From contig JAILKW010000223.1 in the NCBI GenBank assembly GCA_024693455.1, positions 1 to 32,865 of the forward strand: a stretch of DNA of 32,865 nt, written 5' to 3'. Under the pieces are notes generated by a model that was not told where the DNA came from, ran no database searches, and worked only from the letters and a program-made list of their open reading frames with translations. This DNA is from Lachnospiraceae bacterium. GTDB lineage: Bacteria; Bacillota; Clostridia; Lachnospirales; Lachnospiraceae. Positions 16,902 through 26,291 of the stretch are shown piece by piece (the stretch's first letter is position 1; every line of letters starts with the position of its first letter). Position numbers and translations under genes: made by a program.

Positions 16902-18641
16902 ATGAAGTTTATATGGAAATACTTATCCGAATATAAAAAGGAGGCGATCCTGGCTCCCATGTTCAAAATGCTTGAAGCCTTTTTTGAGCTGCTGGTTCCC
17001 CTTTTTGTCGCAAGGATAATAGACATTGGTATCCCGGGAAAGGACTTATCCTATGTGCTGCATACCACGATATACCTTGTGATATTTGCGGCCGCGGGAT
17101 ACGGAGTGGCATTGCTGGCTCAGTATTTTTCGGCAAAGGCAGCTATTTTTTCCGCTGCAAGTTTAAGGAAGGACCTCTTTTTTCACATACAGAAGTTTTC
17201 GGATGCAAAGCTTGATTTAGTGGGATCATCTTCCCTGCTTACGAGACTTACCAGTGATGTAAACCAGGTGCAAAACGGAGTAAATATGTTTTTACGACTT
17301 TTTCTCCGTTCTCCCTTTATAGTTTTCGGAGCAGCTGTCTGCGCATTTACGGTGGATGTAAAGGGTGCGCTTGTATTTGCGGTTGCTCTTCCTCTTCTCA
17401 TACTTGTTGTATGGCTTGTTATGAAAAGCACTCTCCCAAGATATAAGAGTATAGGTAAAAGACTGGAAAGATTAACACTTTCCGTAAATGAAAATCTTAC
17501 CGGAGTCAGAGTAATAAGGGCCTTCGGAAATGAACATATACAGAGAAGAAATTTCAGGAAAGCTACAGATCAGCTTTGCAATGAACAACTTTGCGCCGGA
17601 GGTATCCAGTCCGTTTTGGGACCTATAACATTGGGAGTCGTAAATCTTTCTGCCGTTGTTATCCTCTGGATAGGCGGGATCAGGGTTAATATTGGCGAAC
17701 TTTCAACAGGTGAAGTTGTTGCTCTTTTAAACTATATGTCTCAGATCCTTGTGGAACTCCTTAAGCTGGCAAACCTTATCATTTTGCTGACAAAGGCGCT
17801 GGCGTCTTCGGAGAGGATTGAAAAAATAATGAATATAGATCCCGACGAAAGGACCAAAGGAGAGATTACGGATATTAAGGAAATACTTGATAAAAAGGAA
17901 GTACCGGCAGTTGCGGCGGAGAATCTTCGCTTTACCTATCCGGACGGAAATGAGGAGACACTTTCCGATATATCCTTTACTCTTGAGCAAGGAGGAGTTC
18001 TTGGCATCATAGGAGGAACAGGCTCCGGAAAGTCCACGATAGCAAAACTGATAGGTCATTCCTATGACATAACAGGCGGAAGCGTGAAGCTTTTCGGAAA
18101 AGAGGTTTCGGATTTCAGTGATCATGCCATCGCAGGATCGGTTGCATTGGTTCCCCAGCATGCACAGCTCTTTAAGGGGACGATTGCGGATAATCTTCGC
18201 ATGTCAAACGAAGATGCAACGGATGACGAATTATGGGAGGCTCTTGAAGCGGCGCAGGCGGCGGATTTTGTGCGTCAAAAGCCTGACGGATTAAACTCAA
18301 AGGTGGAAAGAGGAGGAAGTAATTTCTCCGGTGGACAAAGACAAAGGCTAACGATAGCAAGGGCACTTGTTAAGAAGGCACCCGTCGTAATACTTGATGA
18401 CAGTGCTTCGGCTCTTGATATGGCTACCGAGAAGGCATTAAGAGAGGCTCTTAAAAATCTTTCATGGAAGCCGGCTCTTATAATCATATCCCAAAGGGCA
18501 TCCTCGGTTATGGCAGCCGACAATATCCTCGTACTTGAAGGAGGAGAAACGGTCGGATACGGACCGGGAGACGAACTGCTTCACAGCTGCCCGGTATACA
18601 GTGAGATCTATCATACACAGTTTGAGGAGGTGGCATCATGA
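16902..18641 (+). CDS. ABC exporter half-transporter (TMD-NBD), degenerate-site subunit
   Basis: Walker A 'GIIGGTGSGKSTIAKLIG', signature 'NFSGGQRQR', Walker B 'VVILDDSASALD', switch region 'IIISQRASSV'. Type IV exporter TMD. GTG at 16899 is an alternative start. Confidence 0.95.
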   Translation: MKFIWKYLSEYKKEAILAPMFKMLEAFFELLVPLFVARIIDIGIPGKDLSYVLHTTIYLVIFAAAGYGVALLAQYFSAKAAIFSAASLRKDLFFHIQKFSDAKLDLVGSSSLLTRLTSDVNQVQNGVNMFLRLFLRSPFIVFGAAVCAFTVDVKGALVFAVALPLLILVVWLVMKSTLPRYKSIGKRLERLTLSVNENLTGVRVIRAFGNEHIQRRNFRKATDQLCNEQLCAGGIQSVLGPITLGVVNLSAVVILWIGGIRVNIGELSTGEVVALLNYMSQILVELLKLANLIILLTKALASSERIEKIMNIDPDERTKGEITDIKEILDKKEVPAVAAENLRFTYPDGNEETLSDISFTLEQGGVLGIIGGTGSGKSTIAKLIGHSYDITGGSVKLFGKEVSDFSDHAIAGSVALVPQHAQLFKGTIADNLRMSNEDATDDELWEALEAAQAADFVRQKPDGLNSKVERGGSNFSGGQRQRLTIARALVKKAPVVILDDSASALDMATEKALREALKNLSWKPALIIISQRASSVMAADNILVLEGGETVGYGPGDELLHSCPVYSEIYHTQFEEVAS

Positions 18642-20347
18642 AAAGATTATTGAAGCTTTTACGCCCCTTTACGATCCACCTTATTTTTTCCGTTATCCTC
18701 GCACTGGGTTATGTGGTTTGTACGCTGCTGCTTCCGGTATGGAGCGGAAAAGCGGTGGATACCATAGTAGGAAAGGGAAATGTTGACTTTGACTCATTAA
18801 AGCAGATAGCCGGTTTTATGATCATCCTTATAGGTGGAGCAATGGTCTGCCAGTGGGGAATGAACCTGCTTAACAACAAGGTCTGCTACGGTCTTGTGAA
18901 AACACTTCGGCAGCAGGCATTTTCAAAGCTTACAAAGATTCCGATTTCGGACATAGATTCGCATTCTCACGGTGATTACGTGAGCAGGATAATTTCAGAT
19001 TCCGATACGATAGCGGACGGACTGCTGCTGGGATTTTCAACGATATTCACGGGAGTAGTTACGATAATCGGAACTATCATAATGATGATAAGGATGAATT
19101 TCATCATAGCTCTTATCGTAATAGTTCTTACTCCCGTAAGTATTTTCATGGCAAGGGCGATTTCAAAAAACACATATAAATATTTCATGACCCAGTCAAA
19201 AGACAGAGCGGATATCACAGAGTTTATTTCAGAAATGACAGAACAGGGAGAGCTTGTACGTTCACTTGATATTTCGGAAAAGGTAAAAGAGGATTTTGAA
19301 GAGAAAAATAAAACTTTAACCGGAAGTTCTTTAAAGGCGACTTTTATTTCATCCCTTACAAATCCTTCAAGCAGAGCCGTAAATTCCCTTATATATATCG
19401 CTGTAATAGTAGCCGGTGCATATGCTGTTATTACAGGTAAGATGAGCGTCGGAGAACTTTCTGCTTTTCTTGGATATACAAGGGAGTATTCAAGACCGTT
19501 CAATGATATAACAGGAGTTTTGACGGAACTTTCCGGAGCTTTTGCCTGCGCCGAGAGAGTTTTTGAACTGATCGATATGGAAGATGAGCCGGACGGAGAA
19601 CTTACTTTTGACGGTAAGTTTGAAGGAAATATCAAATTTGAAGATGTATTTTTCTCGTATAAAAAAGATCAGAAACTGATCGAGAATCTGGATCTTGATG
19701 TTAATGCAGGACAGAAGATCGCGATCGTAGGACCGACGGGAGCCGGAAAAACGACGATGATAAACCTTGTAATGAGATTTTATGATGTTACGGGCGGCGC
19801 CATAAAGATAGACGGGATAGATGTAAAAGAGTTAAAAAGGCACGAGCTGCGTGATAAGATAGGAATGGTCCTTCAGGAAACCTGGCTTTTTTCCGGAACA
19901 ATCAGGGAAAATCTTCTTATCAGTAATCCCGGTATTTCCGAAGAGGAAATGATAAATGCCGCTAAGGCGGCTCATGCACATTCCTTTATTAAGAAGCTCC
20001 CGAAGGGATATGATACTTTGCTTGAGGAAGACGGCGGAGCACTTTCACAGGGACAAAAGCAGCTTCTTTGTATTGCCAGACTTATGATAGCCCTTCCTCC
20101 GATGCTTATTTTGGACGAAGCGACTTCTTCAATAGATACGCGTACCGAGATGAAGATCCAGGATGCTTTTTCAACCATGATGAAGGGAAGGACAACTTTT
20201 ATCGTTGCACACCGCCTCAGAACGATCATGAACGCGGATATAATTCTTTATATGGAAGGCGGAAGAGTTCTTGAATCCGGAACTCACAGTCAGCTGCTTA
20301 AAAAGGGTGGAAAATATGCTGCTCTTTACCGCAGTCAGTTTTTATAA
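18638..20347 (+). CDS. ABC exporter half-transporter (TMD-NBD), canonical-site partner
   Basis: Walker A 'AIVGPTGAGKTTMINLV', signature 'ALSQGQKQL', Walker B 'MLILDEATSSID', H-loop 'FIVAHRLRT'. ATGA overlap with the upstream half-transporter. Confidence 0.95.
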   Translation: MKRLLKLLRPFTIHLIFSVILALGYVVCTLLLPVWSGKAVDTIVGKGNVDFDSLKQIAGFMIILIGGAMVCQWGMNLLNNKVCYGLVKTLRQQAFSKLTKIPISDIDSHSHGDYVSRIISDSDTIADGLLLGFSTIFTGVVTIIGTIIMMIRMNFIIALIVIVLTPVSIFMARAISKNTYKYFMTQSKDRADITEFISEMTEQGELVRSLDISEKVKEDFEEKNKTLTGSSLKATFISSLTNPSSRAVNSLIYIAVIVAGAYAVITGKMSVGELSAFLGYTREYSRPFNDITGVLTELSGAFACAERVFELIDMEDEPDGELTFDGKFEGNIKFEDVFFSYKKDQKLIENLDLDVNAGQKIAIVGPTGAGKTTMINLVMRFYDVTGGAIKIDGIDVKELKRHELRDKIGMVLQETWLFSGTIRENLLISNPGISEEEMINAAKAAHAHSFIKKLPKGYDTLLEEDGGALSQGQKQLLCIARLMIALPPMLILDEATSSIDTRTEMKIQDAFSTMMKGRTTFIVAHRLRTIMNADIILYMEGGRVLESGTHSQLLKKGGKYAALYRSQFL

Positions 20348-20364
20348 AAATAAGGATAAATTTC

Positions 20365-20399
20365 GGGTGACATATCGTAAAGATATGCACCCTTTTTTT
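20365..20399 (+). terminator. Rho-independent terminator after the ABC exporter operon
   Basis: GGGTG-a-CATATC-gtaaa-GATATG-CACCC stem with bulge, followed by a 7-T run. Confidence 0.85.
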
Positions 20400-20440
20400 A
20401 CCACAAAAAAGACGTTTTTAAGTATTGTAAAAAATAACGG

Positions 20441-20469
20441 TTGACAAATAATAAAAACGGTTATAATAT
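20441..20469 (+). promoter_or_regulatory. Promoter of the FAS-II cluster
   Basis: TTGACA (20441-20446), then either TATAAT (20462-20467, 15-nt spacer) or TAATAT (20464-20469, 17-nt spacer). Lies between the terminator and acpP. Confidence 0.75.
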
Positions 20470-20517
20470 CTCAATGTAATTTAAGTAAATAATTTTTAAT
20501 TAAAGGAGACTAATAAA

Positions 20518-20748
20518 ATGAGTTTTGATGAATTAAAAGATCTTATAGTAGAGATGCTTAGTGTTGATGAGGATCAGGTTACACCTGATGCAAATCTTGT
20601 TGATGATCTTGGAGCTGACTCACTTAGTATAGTAGAGCTTCACATGGAGATCGAAGAGCAGTTTGGCGTAAAGATCCCTGATGAAGAGGTTGAGAAGCTT
20701 CACACAGTACAGGACATTTTAGACGCAGTAGAAGCACATAAAGAGTAA
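20518..20748 (+). CDS. acpP: Acyl carrier protein
   Basis: 76 aa with the phosphopantetheine motif '[20 protein letters not shown]'. Confidence 0.98.
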   Translation: MSFDELKDLIVEMLSVDEDQVTPDANLVDDLGADSLSIVELHMEIEEQFGVKIPDEEVEKLHTVQDILDAVEAHKE

Positions 20749-20761
20749 TTAAGCACCATGT

Positions 20762-20784
20762 ACCGCACCCGCTAAGGGTGCGGT
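20762..20784 (+). other. Strong intergenic RNA hairpin between acpP and accD
   Basis: Perfect 9-bp inverted repeat ACCGCACCC-GCTAA-GGGTGCGGT, followed by TTATCAT rather than a clean U-run. Confidence 0.8.
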
Positions 20785-20821
20785 TATCATGTATTGGATA
20801 TATTTATCAGGAGGCAAAGGG

Positions 20822-21673
20822 ATGTCAGCTTTGATTGACGCAGTGAGTTTTCCTGCAAGAGCAAAACGTGATCAGTCGGGACTCAATTTAAAAAACGGAG
20901 AGTCACCGGATTTTATTACATGCAAGGCATGTAACAGACGAGCACTCAGAACAATTTGGAAGGACAATTATTATGTTTGTCCCGAGTGCGGACATTACAG
21001 TTCCATTGGTGCGATCTATCGTATGTCACTTATTTTTGATCCGGGAACATTTAAAGAACTTAATAAAGGAATGAAAGCAAAGGATCCCATGAAATTCCCC
21101 GAGTATGAGCAGAAGGTAGCCAAACAGAGGGAGAAAACGGGACTTGAAGAAGCAGCAGTTACCGCAGTAGGCAGGATAGGTGGCAATAAGGTTGTTTGCG
21201 TGGTTCTTGACAGTCGGTTTTTCATGGGAAGTATGAGTAGTACCGTTGGAGAAAAGGTTACCCGTGCAATAGAGGTTGCTACAAGAAAGAAACTTCCTCT
21301 TATTATTTTCTCGGCAAGCGGCGGAGCCAGAATGCAGGAGGGAATTTTCAGTCTTATGCAGATGGCCAAGACTTCTGCCGCAATAGAAGAGTTTAATAAA
21401 TCGGGCGGACTTTATATCAGCTATCTGACACATCCCACAACAGGTGGTGTCACGGCAAGTTTTGCATCACTCGGAGATATTACTCTTGCAGAGCCCGGAG
21501 CGCTTGTGGGTTTTGCCGGACCGAGAGTTATTGAGCAGACGATACATAAAAAACTGCCTGCAGGTTTCCAGCGCAGTGAGTATCTTGAAGCTCACGGATT
21601 TGTAGACAAGATAGTTGAGAGAAAAGATATGAGGGAAACACTTATAAAGCTTATAGAGCTTCATAAGAAATAA
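20822..21673 (+). CDS. accD: Acetyl-CoA carboxylase carboxyltransferase subunit beta
   Basis: Zinc ribbon 'CKACNRRALRTIWKDNYYVCPECGHYSSI', 'SASGGARMQEGIFSLMQMAKTSAA'. AGGAGG at 20809-20814 before ATG 20822. Confidence 0.97.
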   Translation: MSALIDAVSFPARAKRDQSGLNLKNGESPDFITCKACNRRALRTIWKDNYYVCPECGHYSSIGAIYRMSLIFDPGTFKELNKGMKAKDPMKFPEYEQKVAKQREKTGLEEAAVTAVGRIGGNKVVCVVLDSRFFMGSMSSTVGEKVTRAIEVATRKKLPLIIFSASGGARMQEGIFSLMQMAKTSAAIEEFNKSGGLYISYLTHPTTGGVTASFASLGDITLAEPGALVGFAGPRVIEQTIHKKLPAGFQRSEYLEAHGFVDKIVERKDMRETLIKLIELHKK

Positions 21674-21691
21674 TCTTTTCCGGAGGAAAAC

Positions 21692-22696
21692 ATGATTAAA
21701 GAAATTTTGGAAGAAGTAGAAGATCTTGATACTAAGATCAAGACACTTGAGAGAAAGGCAATGAAAGAGTCCTCCGAGCTGACAATGGCAGCAGATACAT
21801 TAGAAGACTCTTTTGACGAGATAAATGAGGAAATGGAGACTCTTGACGAGTACAATTCCAGACTTGACAGATTAAAAGAAATGAGAAGATATGCACTTGA
21901 AAGTGCCGTTCATCTTGCTCCCGATGAGAAGGTGTTTTTGGCACGTCATATGCAAAGGCCTCATATAGACGACTTTATTAACGGCCTTTTTACTGATTTC
22001 TTTGAGCAAAAAGGCGATCATCTCTATGATGAAGATTTAAGTATTTACGGAGGTATCGCAAGATTTCACGGAATACCCGTCACTGTTTTGGGACACAGGA
22101 AGGGTCATACCATGGAAGATAATATGAAATACAATTTTGGTATGCCTTGTCCCGAAGGATACAGAAAGGCACTTCGTCTTATGAACGCCGCTGAGAAATT
22201 CGGACGTCCCATTATAACATTTATAGATACTCCGGGTGCATATCCGGGACTTGAAGCGGAAGAGCACGGACAGGGCGAGGCTATCGCTCAAAATCTTGCA
22301 AAAATGAGTCAGTTCCATGTACCGGTCATAGCTGTTGTAACAGGAGAGGGAAGTTCCGGAGGAGCACTTGCGATCGGAGTTGCGAACAGGATACTCATGC
22401 TTGAGAATGCGGTTTATTCCATCTTAAGTCCGGAAGGATTTGCAAGTATTTTATGGAAGGACGCCGAGAGACATAAAGAGGCTGCAAAACTGATGAAACT
22501 TACTGCTGACGATCTTTATGACGCGGGAGTTTGTGATGAGGTTATAGGAGAGCCGGTCGGCGGCGCGCAAAGGGATTATGATGAAGTTATGCATAATCTT
22601 GATGGCGTACTTTACAGGCATTTAAAAGAACTTATGAAATTATCACCTTCAGGATGCAAGCATGACAGACAAAAGAAATATAGGATGATCGGATAA
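21692..22696 (+). CDS. accA: Acetyl-CoA carboxylase carboxyltransferase subunit alpha
   Basis: 'PHIDDFINGLFTDFFEQKGDHLYDED', 'TFIDTPGAYPGLEAEEHGQGEAIAQNLAKM', 'GEGSSGGALAIGVANRILMLENAVYSILSPEGFASILWKD'. Confidence 0.97.
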   Translation: MIKEILEEVEDLDTKIKTLERKAMKESSELTMAADTLEDSFDEINEEMETLDEYNSRLDRLKEMRRYALESAVHLAPDEKVFLARHMQRPHIDDFINGLFTDFFEQKGDHLYDEDLSIYGGIARFHGIPVTVLGHRKGHTMEDNMKYNFGMPCPEGYRKALRLMNAAEKFGRPIITFIDTPGAYPGLEAEEHGQGEAIAQNLAKMSQFHVPVIAVVTGEGSSGGALAIGVANRILMLENAVYSILSPEGFASILWKDAERHKEAAKLMKLTADDLYDAGVCDEVIGEPVGGAQRDYDEVMHNLDGVLYRHLKELMKLSPSGCKHDRQKKYRMIG

Positions 22697-22701
22697 GGAT
22701 T

Positions 22702-23655
22702 ATGAAAAATATAGAAATAATTGGAATGGGAATGGGCCGCCCAAGCAAAGTGGTCACAAATGATGATCTGTCCAAGATGGTTGACACCAGTGATGAATGG
22801 ATAAGGACAAGAACAGGTATCATCGAAAGAAGATGGTGTACGGAAGAAGAGCCGGTTGAAGAGCTTGCGGTAAGAGCTTCAAAAATGGCTATCGAAAATG
22901 CCGGTATAAGCCCCGAAGATATTTCGGTTTGTATAGGTGCAACAGTTTCCGCAAGATTTGTAACACCGAATCTTGCATGCGTAATACAAAAAAATATCGG
23001 ACTTCGTGAAGACATACCGGTTTTGGATGTAAACGCAGCCTGCAGCGGATTTATTTACAGTCTTGAGGTTGCAAGAGGTCTTCTTAACGGAAACGGAGGC
23101 AAATACGGTCTCGTGGTAGGCTGTGAGCAGCTTTCAAGAGTTATGGATATGACAGACAGAAGCACCTGTGTCCTTTTCGGAGACGGATGCGGAGCTGCCG
23201 TTATAAAGCTTGTCGATGAAGAAGAAAGCATCTATGCACATATGCTCGGCGCAAGAGGCGGTTATGAGATCATGGTTGACGGTGCGGGTCCTATACCCAG
23301 CAAGATCGTTATGGAAGGCCAGGAAGTGTTTAAGTTTGCGGTTGATGCTATTCCGAAATGTATCAGGTCTCTTACAGAGCAGAGTGGTATGACCGTAGAT
23401 GATGTTGATCAGGTTGTTTGCCATCAGGCCAATGCAAGGATCATAGACCATGTTGTAAGAAAGCTTAAAGCAGATCCCGGTAAATTTTATAAAAATCTCG
23501 AAAGATACGGTAATACAAGTGCTGCATCAATACCCATTGCCCTCTGCGAACTTATCGAAAGCGGTAAGATCGTCAATGGAAGCAAGCTTATGCTGGTAGG
23601 CTTTGGCGGTGGTCTTACATGGGCCGGAGTGCTTATAAGGTATGGAGGGAAATAA
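22702..23655 (+). CDS. fabH: 3-oxoacyl-ACP synthase III
   Basis: 'DTSDEWIRTRTGIIERRW', active-site 'DVNAACSGFIYSLEVA', 'VVCHQANARIIDHV', 'GNTSAASIPIAL'. Confidence 0.97.
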   Translation: MKNIEIIGMGMGRPSKVVTNDDLSKMVDTSDEWIRTRTGIIERRWCTEEEPVEELAVRASKMAIENAGISPEDISVCIGATVSARFVTPNLACVIQKNIGLREDIPVLDVNAACSGFIYSLEVARGLLNGNGGKYGLVVGCEQLSRVMDMTDRSTCVLFGDGCGAAVIKLVDEEESIYAHMLGARGGYEIMVDGAGPIPSKIVMEGQEVFKFAVDAIPKCIRSLTEQSGMTVDDVDQVVCHQANARIIDHVVRKLKADPGKFYKNLERYGNTSAASIPIALCELIESGKIVNGSKLMLVGFGGGLTWAGVLIRYGGK

Positions 23656-24554
23656 TGAAAAAGTTAAATGAGATCCTGGGAGTTGAATTTCCCATAATTC
23701 AGGGTGGAATGGCAAACATTGCCACCGGTTCTTTTGCAGCTGCATGTTCAAATGCAGGCGGACTCGGACTTATCGGAGTGGGCGGAATGAATCCCGCAAT
23801 GCTTCGTGATGAGATACATATCTGCCGTGAAAAAACAGACAAACCCTTCGGTGTCAATATCATGCTGATGCATCCCGATGCGGATGAATTTGCAAAGATC
23901 GTTGTAGAAGAAGGCGTAAAGGTAGTAACTACCGGAGCGGGAAATCCCGGTAAATATATGGAATCCTGGAAGGCAGCAGGTATTATTGTGATACCCGTTG
24001 TTGCTGCCCCCATCCTGGCAAAACATCTTGAAAAAAGCGGAGCTGATGCAGTAATAGCGGAAGGATGCGAGAGCGGTGGACACATCGGAGAGATGACAAC
24101 CATGACTCTTGTTCCGCAGACGGTTGATGCTGTCAGCATACCGGTAATAGCTGCCGGCGGAATTGCCGACCACAGACAGTTTGAAGCTGCAATGGCACTC
24201 GGAGCCTGCGGAGTTCAGGTAGGGACCTGCCTCCTTGCAACCGAGGAATGTCCGATACATGAAAACTACAAGAATGCTGTTATAAAAGCCAAGGGAACAG
24301 ATTCGGTTGTTACGGGACGTATCGGAGGAACTCCGGTTCGTATTTTGAAAAACAAGATGAGCCGTGAGTACATAAAGAAAGAAAAAGAAGGCGCAAAGGT
24401 TGAAGAACTTGAGCAGTTCACACTCGGAAGCTTAAGAAGAGCCGTATTCGAGGGAGATACCGCTACAGGTAGTCTTATGGCAGGTCAGACCTGTGGACAG
24501 GTTGATCATATGAGAACTGTAAGAGAAGTATTTGAATCAATTGTTAACGGATAA
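23655..24554 (+). CDS. fabK: Enoyl-ACP reductase II (FMN-dependent)
   Basis: 'FPIIQGGMANIATGSFAAACSNAGGLGLIGVGG', 'AEGCESGGHIGEMTTMTLVPQTVDAVSIPVIAAGGIADHRQ'. ATG at 23655 overlaps the fabH TAA. Confidence 0.95.
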   Translation: MKKLNEILGVEFPIIQGGMANIATGSFAAACSNAGGLGLIGVGGMNPAMLRDEIHICREKTDKPFGVNIMLMHPDADEFAKIVVEEGVKVVTTGAGNPGKYMESWKAAGIIVIPVVAAPILAKHLEKSGADAVIAEGCESGGHIGEMTTMTLVPQTVDAVSIPVIAAGGIADHRQFEAAMALGACGVQVGTCLLATEECPIHENYKNAVIKAKGTDSVVTGRIGGTPVRILKNKMSREYIKKEKEGAKVEELEQFTLGSLRRAVFEGDTATGSLMAGQTCGQVDHMRTVREVFESIVNG

Positions 24555-24570
24555 ATAAGGAGTTTGACTT

Positions 24571-25506
24571 ATGAAAACCGCTTTTTTATATGCAGGTCAG
24601 GGAAGCCAGCATAAAGGAATGGGCAAAGATCTCTATGATGAGTTTGAAGAATTCAGAGAGGTATTCGATTCCGCAGAGCTTGATTTTGACCTTAAAAAAG
24701 TATGCTTTGAAGATCCCGATGAGCAGATCTCAATAACAAAGTATACACAGCCCTGTATGGTAGCATTTGCCACAGGCGTTACAGCAATACTTAACAAAAA
24801 GGGAATCCGTCCCGACATTATGGCAGGTCTTTCACTCGGAGAGTATTCCGCTCTTTCCGCAGCGGGCGTATGGGATGCAAAGCAGACGATAAGTCTTGTT
24901 GCATTCAGGGGTGAGGCTATGACGAGATCTGCCGAAGGCGTGGATGCAGCCATGAATGCCATTATAGGTATGGACAGAGAGACATTACAGGAGTGCGTTG
25001 ATGAGGCAGCAGGCAGCGGAGTTGTTTCGATCTGCAATGATAACTGCCCCGGACAGATAGTGATCGGAGGAGAGAAGGCAGCTGTTGACGAAGCAGCCCG
25101 TATAGCAAAAGAAAAGGGTGCAAAAAGATGCATGCCTCTTAATGTAAGCGGTCCTTTCCACACAAAATTCATGGACAGGGCTGCGGATGAACTTCGCGAA
25201 AAGTTTAAAGAAACAGAATTTGGAAAAGAGACTATTCCGGTAGTGTTTAATTATATCGGAAGAGAGAGAAATGAAAACGAAACAATACAAGAGCTTCTTG
25301 AGGCTCAGGTTAAAAACGGCGTAATGATGACATCCACCTTAAAGTACATGCTCGATAAAGGCGTTCGTCGTTTCGTTGAGATAGGACCCGGAAAAGCACT
25401 TACCGGTTTTGTAAAAAAGACTGCAAAGGCTATGGGTATAGAAGACGTTGTATTCTTTAATGTTGAGACAGTAGAGGATATAAACAATCTGGTCGAGAAT
25501 TGGTAA
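24571..25506 (+). CDS. fabD: Malonyl-CoA:ACP transacylase
   Basis: 'TAFLYAGQGSQHKGMGKDLYD', nucleophile 'MAGLSLGEYSALSAAG', 'VSGPFHTKFM'. Confidence 0.97.
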   Translation: MKTAFLYAGQGSQHKGMGKDLYDEFEEFREVFDSAELDFDLKKVCFEDPDEQISITKYTQPCMVAFATGVTAILNKKGIRPDIMAGLSLGEYSALSAAGVWDAKQTISLVAFRGEAMTRSAEGVDAAMNAIIGMDRETLQECVDEAAGSGVVSICNDNCPGQIVIGGEKAAVDEAARIAKEKGAKRCMPLNVSGPFHTKFMDRAADELREKFKETEFGKETIPVVFNYIGRERNENETIQELLEAQVKNGVMMTSTLKYMLDKGVRRFVEIGPGKALTGFVKKTAKAMGIEDVVFFNVETVEDINNLVENW

Positions 25507-25521
25507 TTCTACGGAGGATTT

Positions 25522-26271
25522 ATGGAAGATATTAAAAGAACGGCTGTCGTGACGGGAGCCGGACGCGGTATAGGACGCGCAATAGCCGTTAAGTTCGCAT
25601 CAAAGGGCTATAACGTTGTTATAAATTATGCAGGCAACGACGAGGCGGCAAACGAAACTTTAAAGCTTTGCAAAGAAACCGGTTGTGATGGTGAGTATGT
25701 ACTTGCAAAGGGAGATATTTCCGATGAGGAAGTTGTGGAGAAACTGGTTTCGGACGCTCTTGATAAGTTCAAAAGAGTTGATGTTCTTGTAAATAACGCA
25801 GGCATCACAAGGGACGGACTTGTAATGAAGATGAGTACCGAAGATTTTGACAAGGTTATTTCTACAAATCTCAGAGGTGCATTTTTAATGAGCAGAGCTG
25901 TTACCCGTCCCATGATGAAACAGCGCTACGGAAGGATCATTTCGATCTCAAGTGTAGTGGGAGTTCACGGAAATGCAGGACAGGTTAATTATTCAGCCAG
26001 CAAGGCGGGTCTTATAGGTATGTCAAAAAGTCTTGCGAAGGAGCTTGCAGCAAGGAATATTACCGCAAACGTTATCGCTCCGGGAATGATAGAGACAGAC
26101 ATGACAGAGGTAATGAGCGATAAGGCTAAGGATGCGGTTCGTGCTTCCATTCCTGCAGGACATGCGGGAGGCGCAGATGATATAGCAAATGCCGTGGCTT
26201 TTCTCGCAGCTGAGGAAAGCGGATATATCACCGGACAGGTTCTCGGTGTCGACGGCGGTATGGGAATGTGA
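25522..26271 (+). CDS. fabG: 3-oxoacyl-ACP reductase
   Basis: SDR motifs 'VTGAGRGIGRAIA', 'LVNNAGITRDGLVMKM', 'NYSASKAGLIGMSKSLAKE'. Confidence 0.97.
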   Translation: MEDIKRTAVVTGAGRGIGRAIAVKFASKGYNVVINYAGNDEAANETLKLCKETGCDGEYVLAKGDISDEEVVEKLVSDALDKFKRVDVLVNNAGITRDGLVMKMSTEDFDKVISTNLRGAFLMSRAVTRPMMKQRYGRIISISSVVGVHGNAGQVNYSASKAGLIGMSKSLAKELAARNITANVIAPGMIETDMTEVMSDKAKDAVRASIPAGHAGGADDIANAVAFLAAEESGYITGQVLGVDGGMGM

Positions 26272-26291
26272 TTGATAACGGAGAAAAGGAT

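Noticed and set aside
18976-19635. 219-aa minus-strand ORF opposite the second ABC subunit
   Set aside because: Shadow ORF of a well-supported ABC exporter gene; Ile/Ser-rich with no domain motif.
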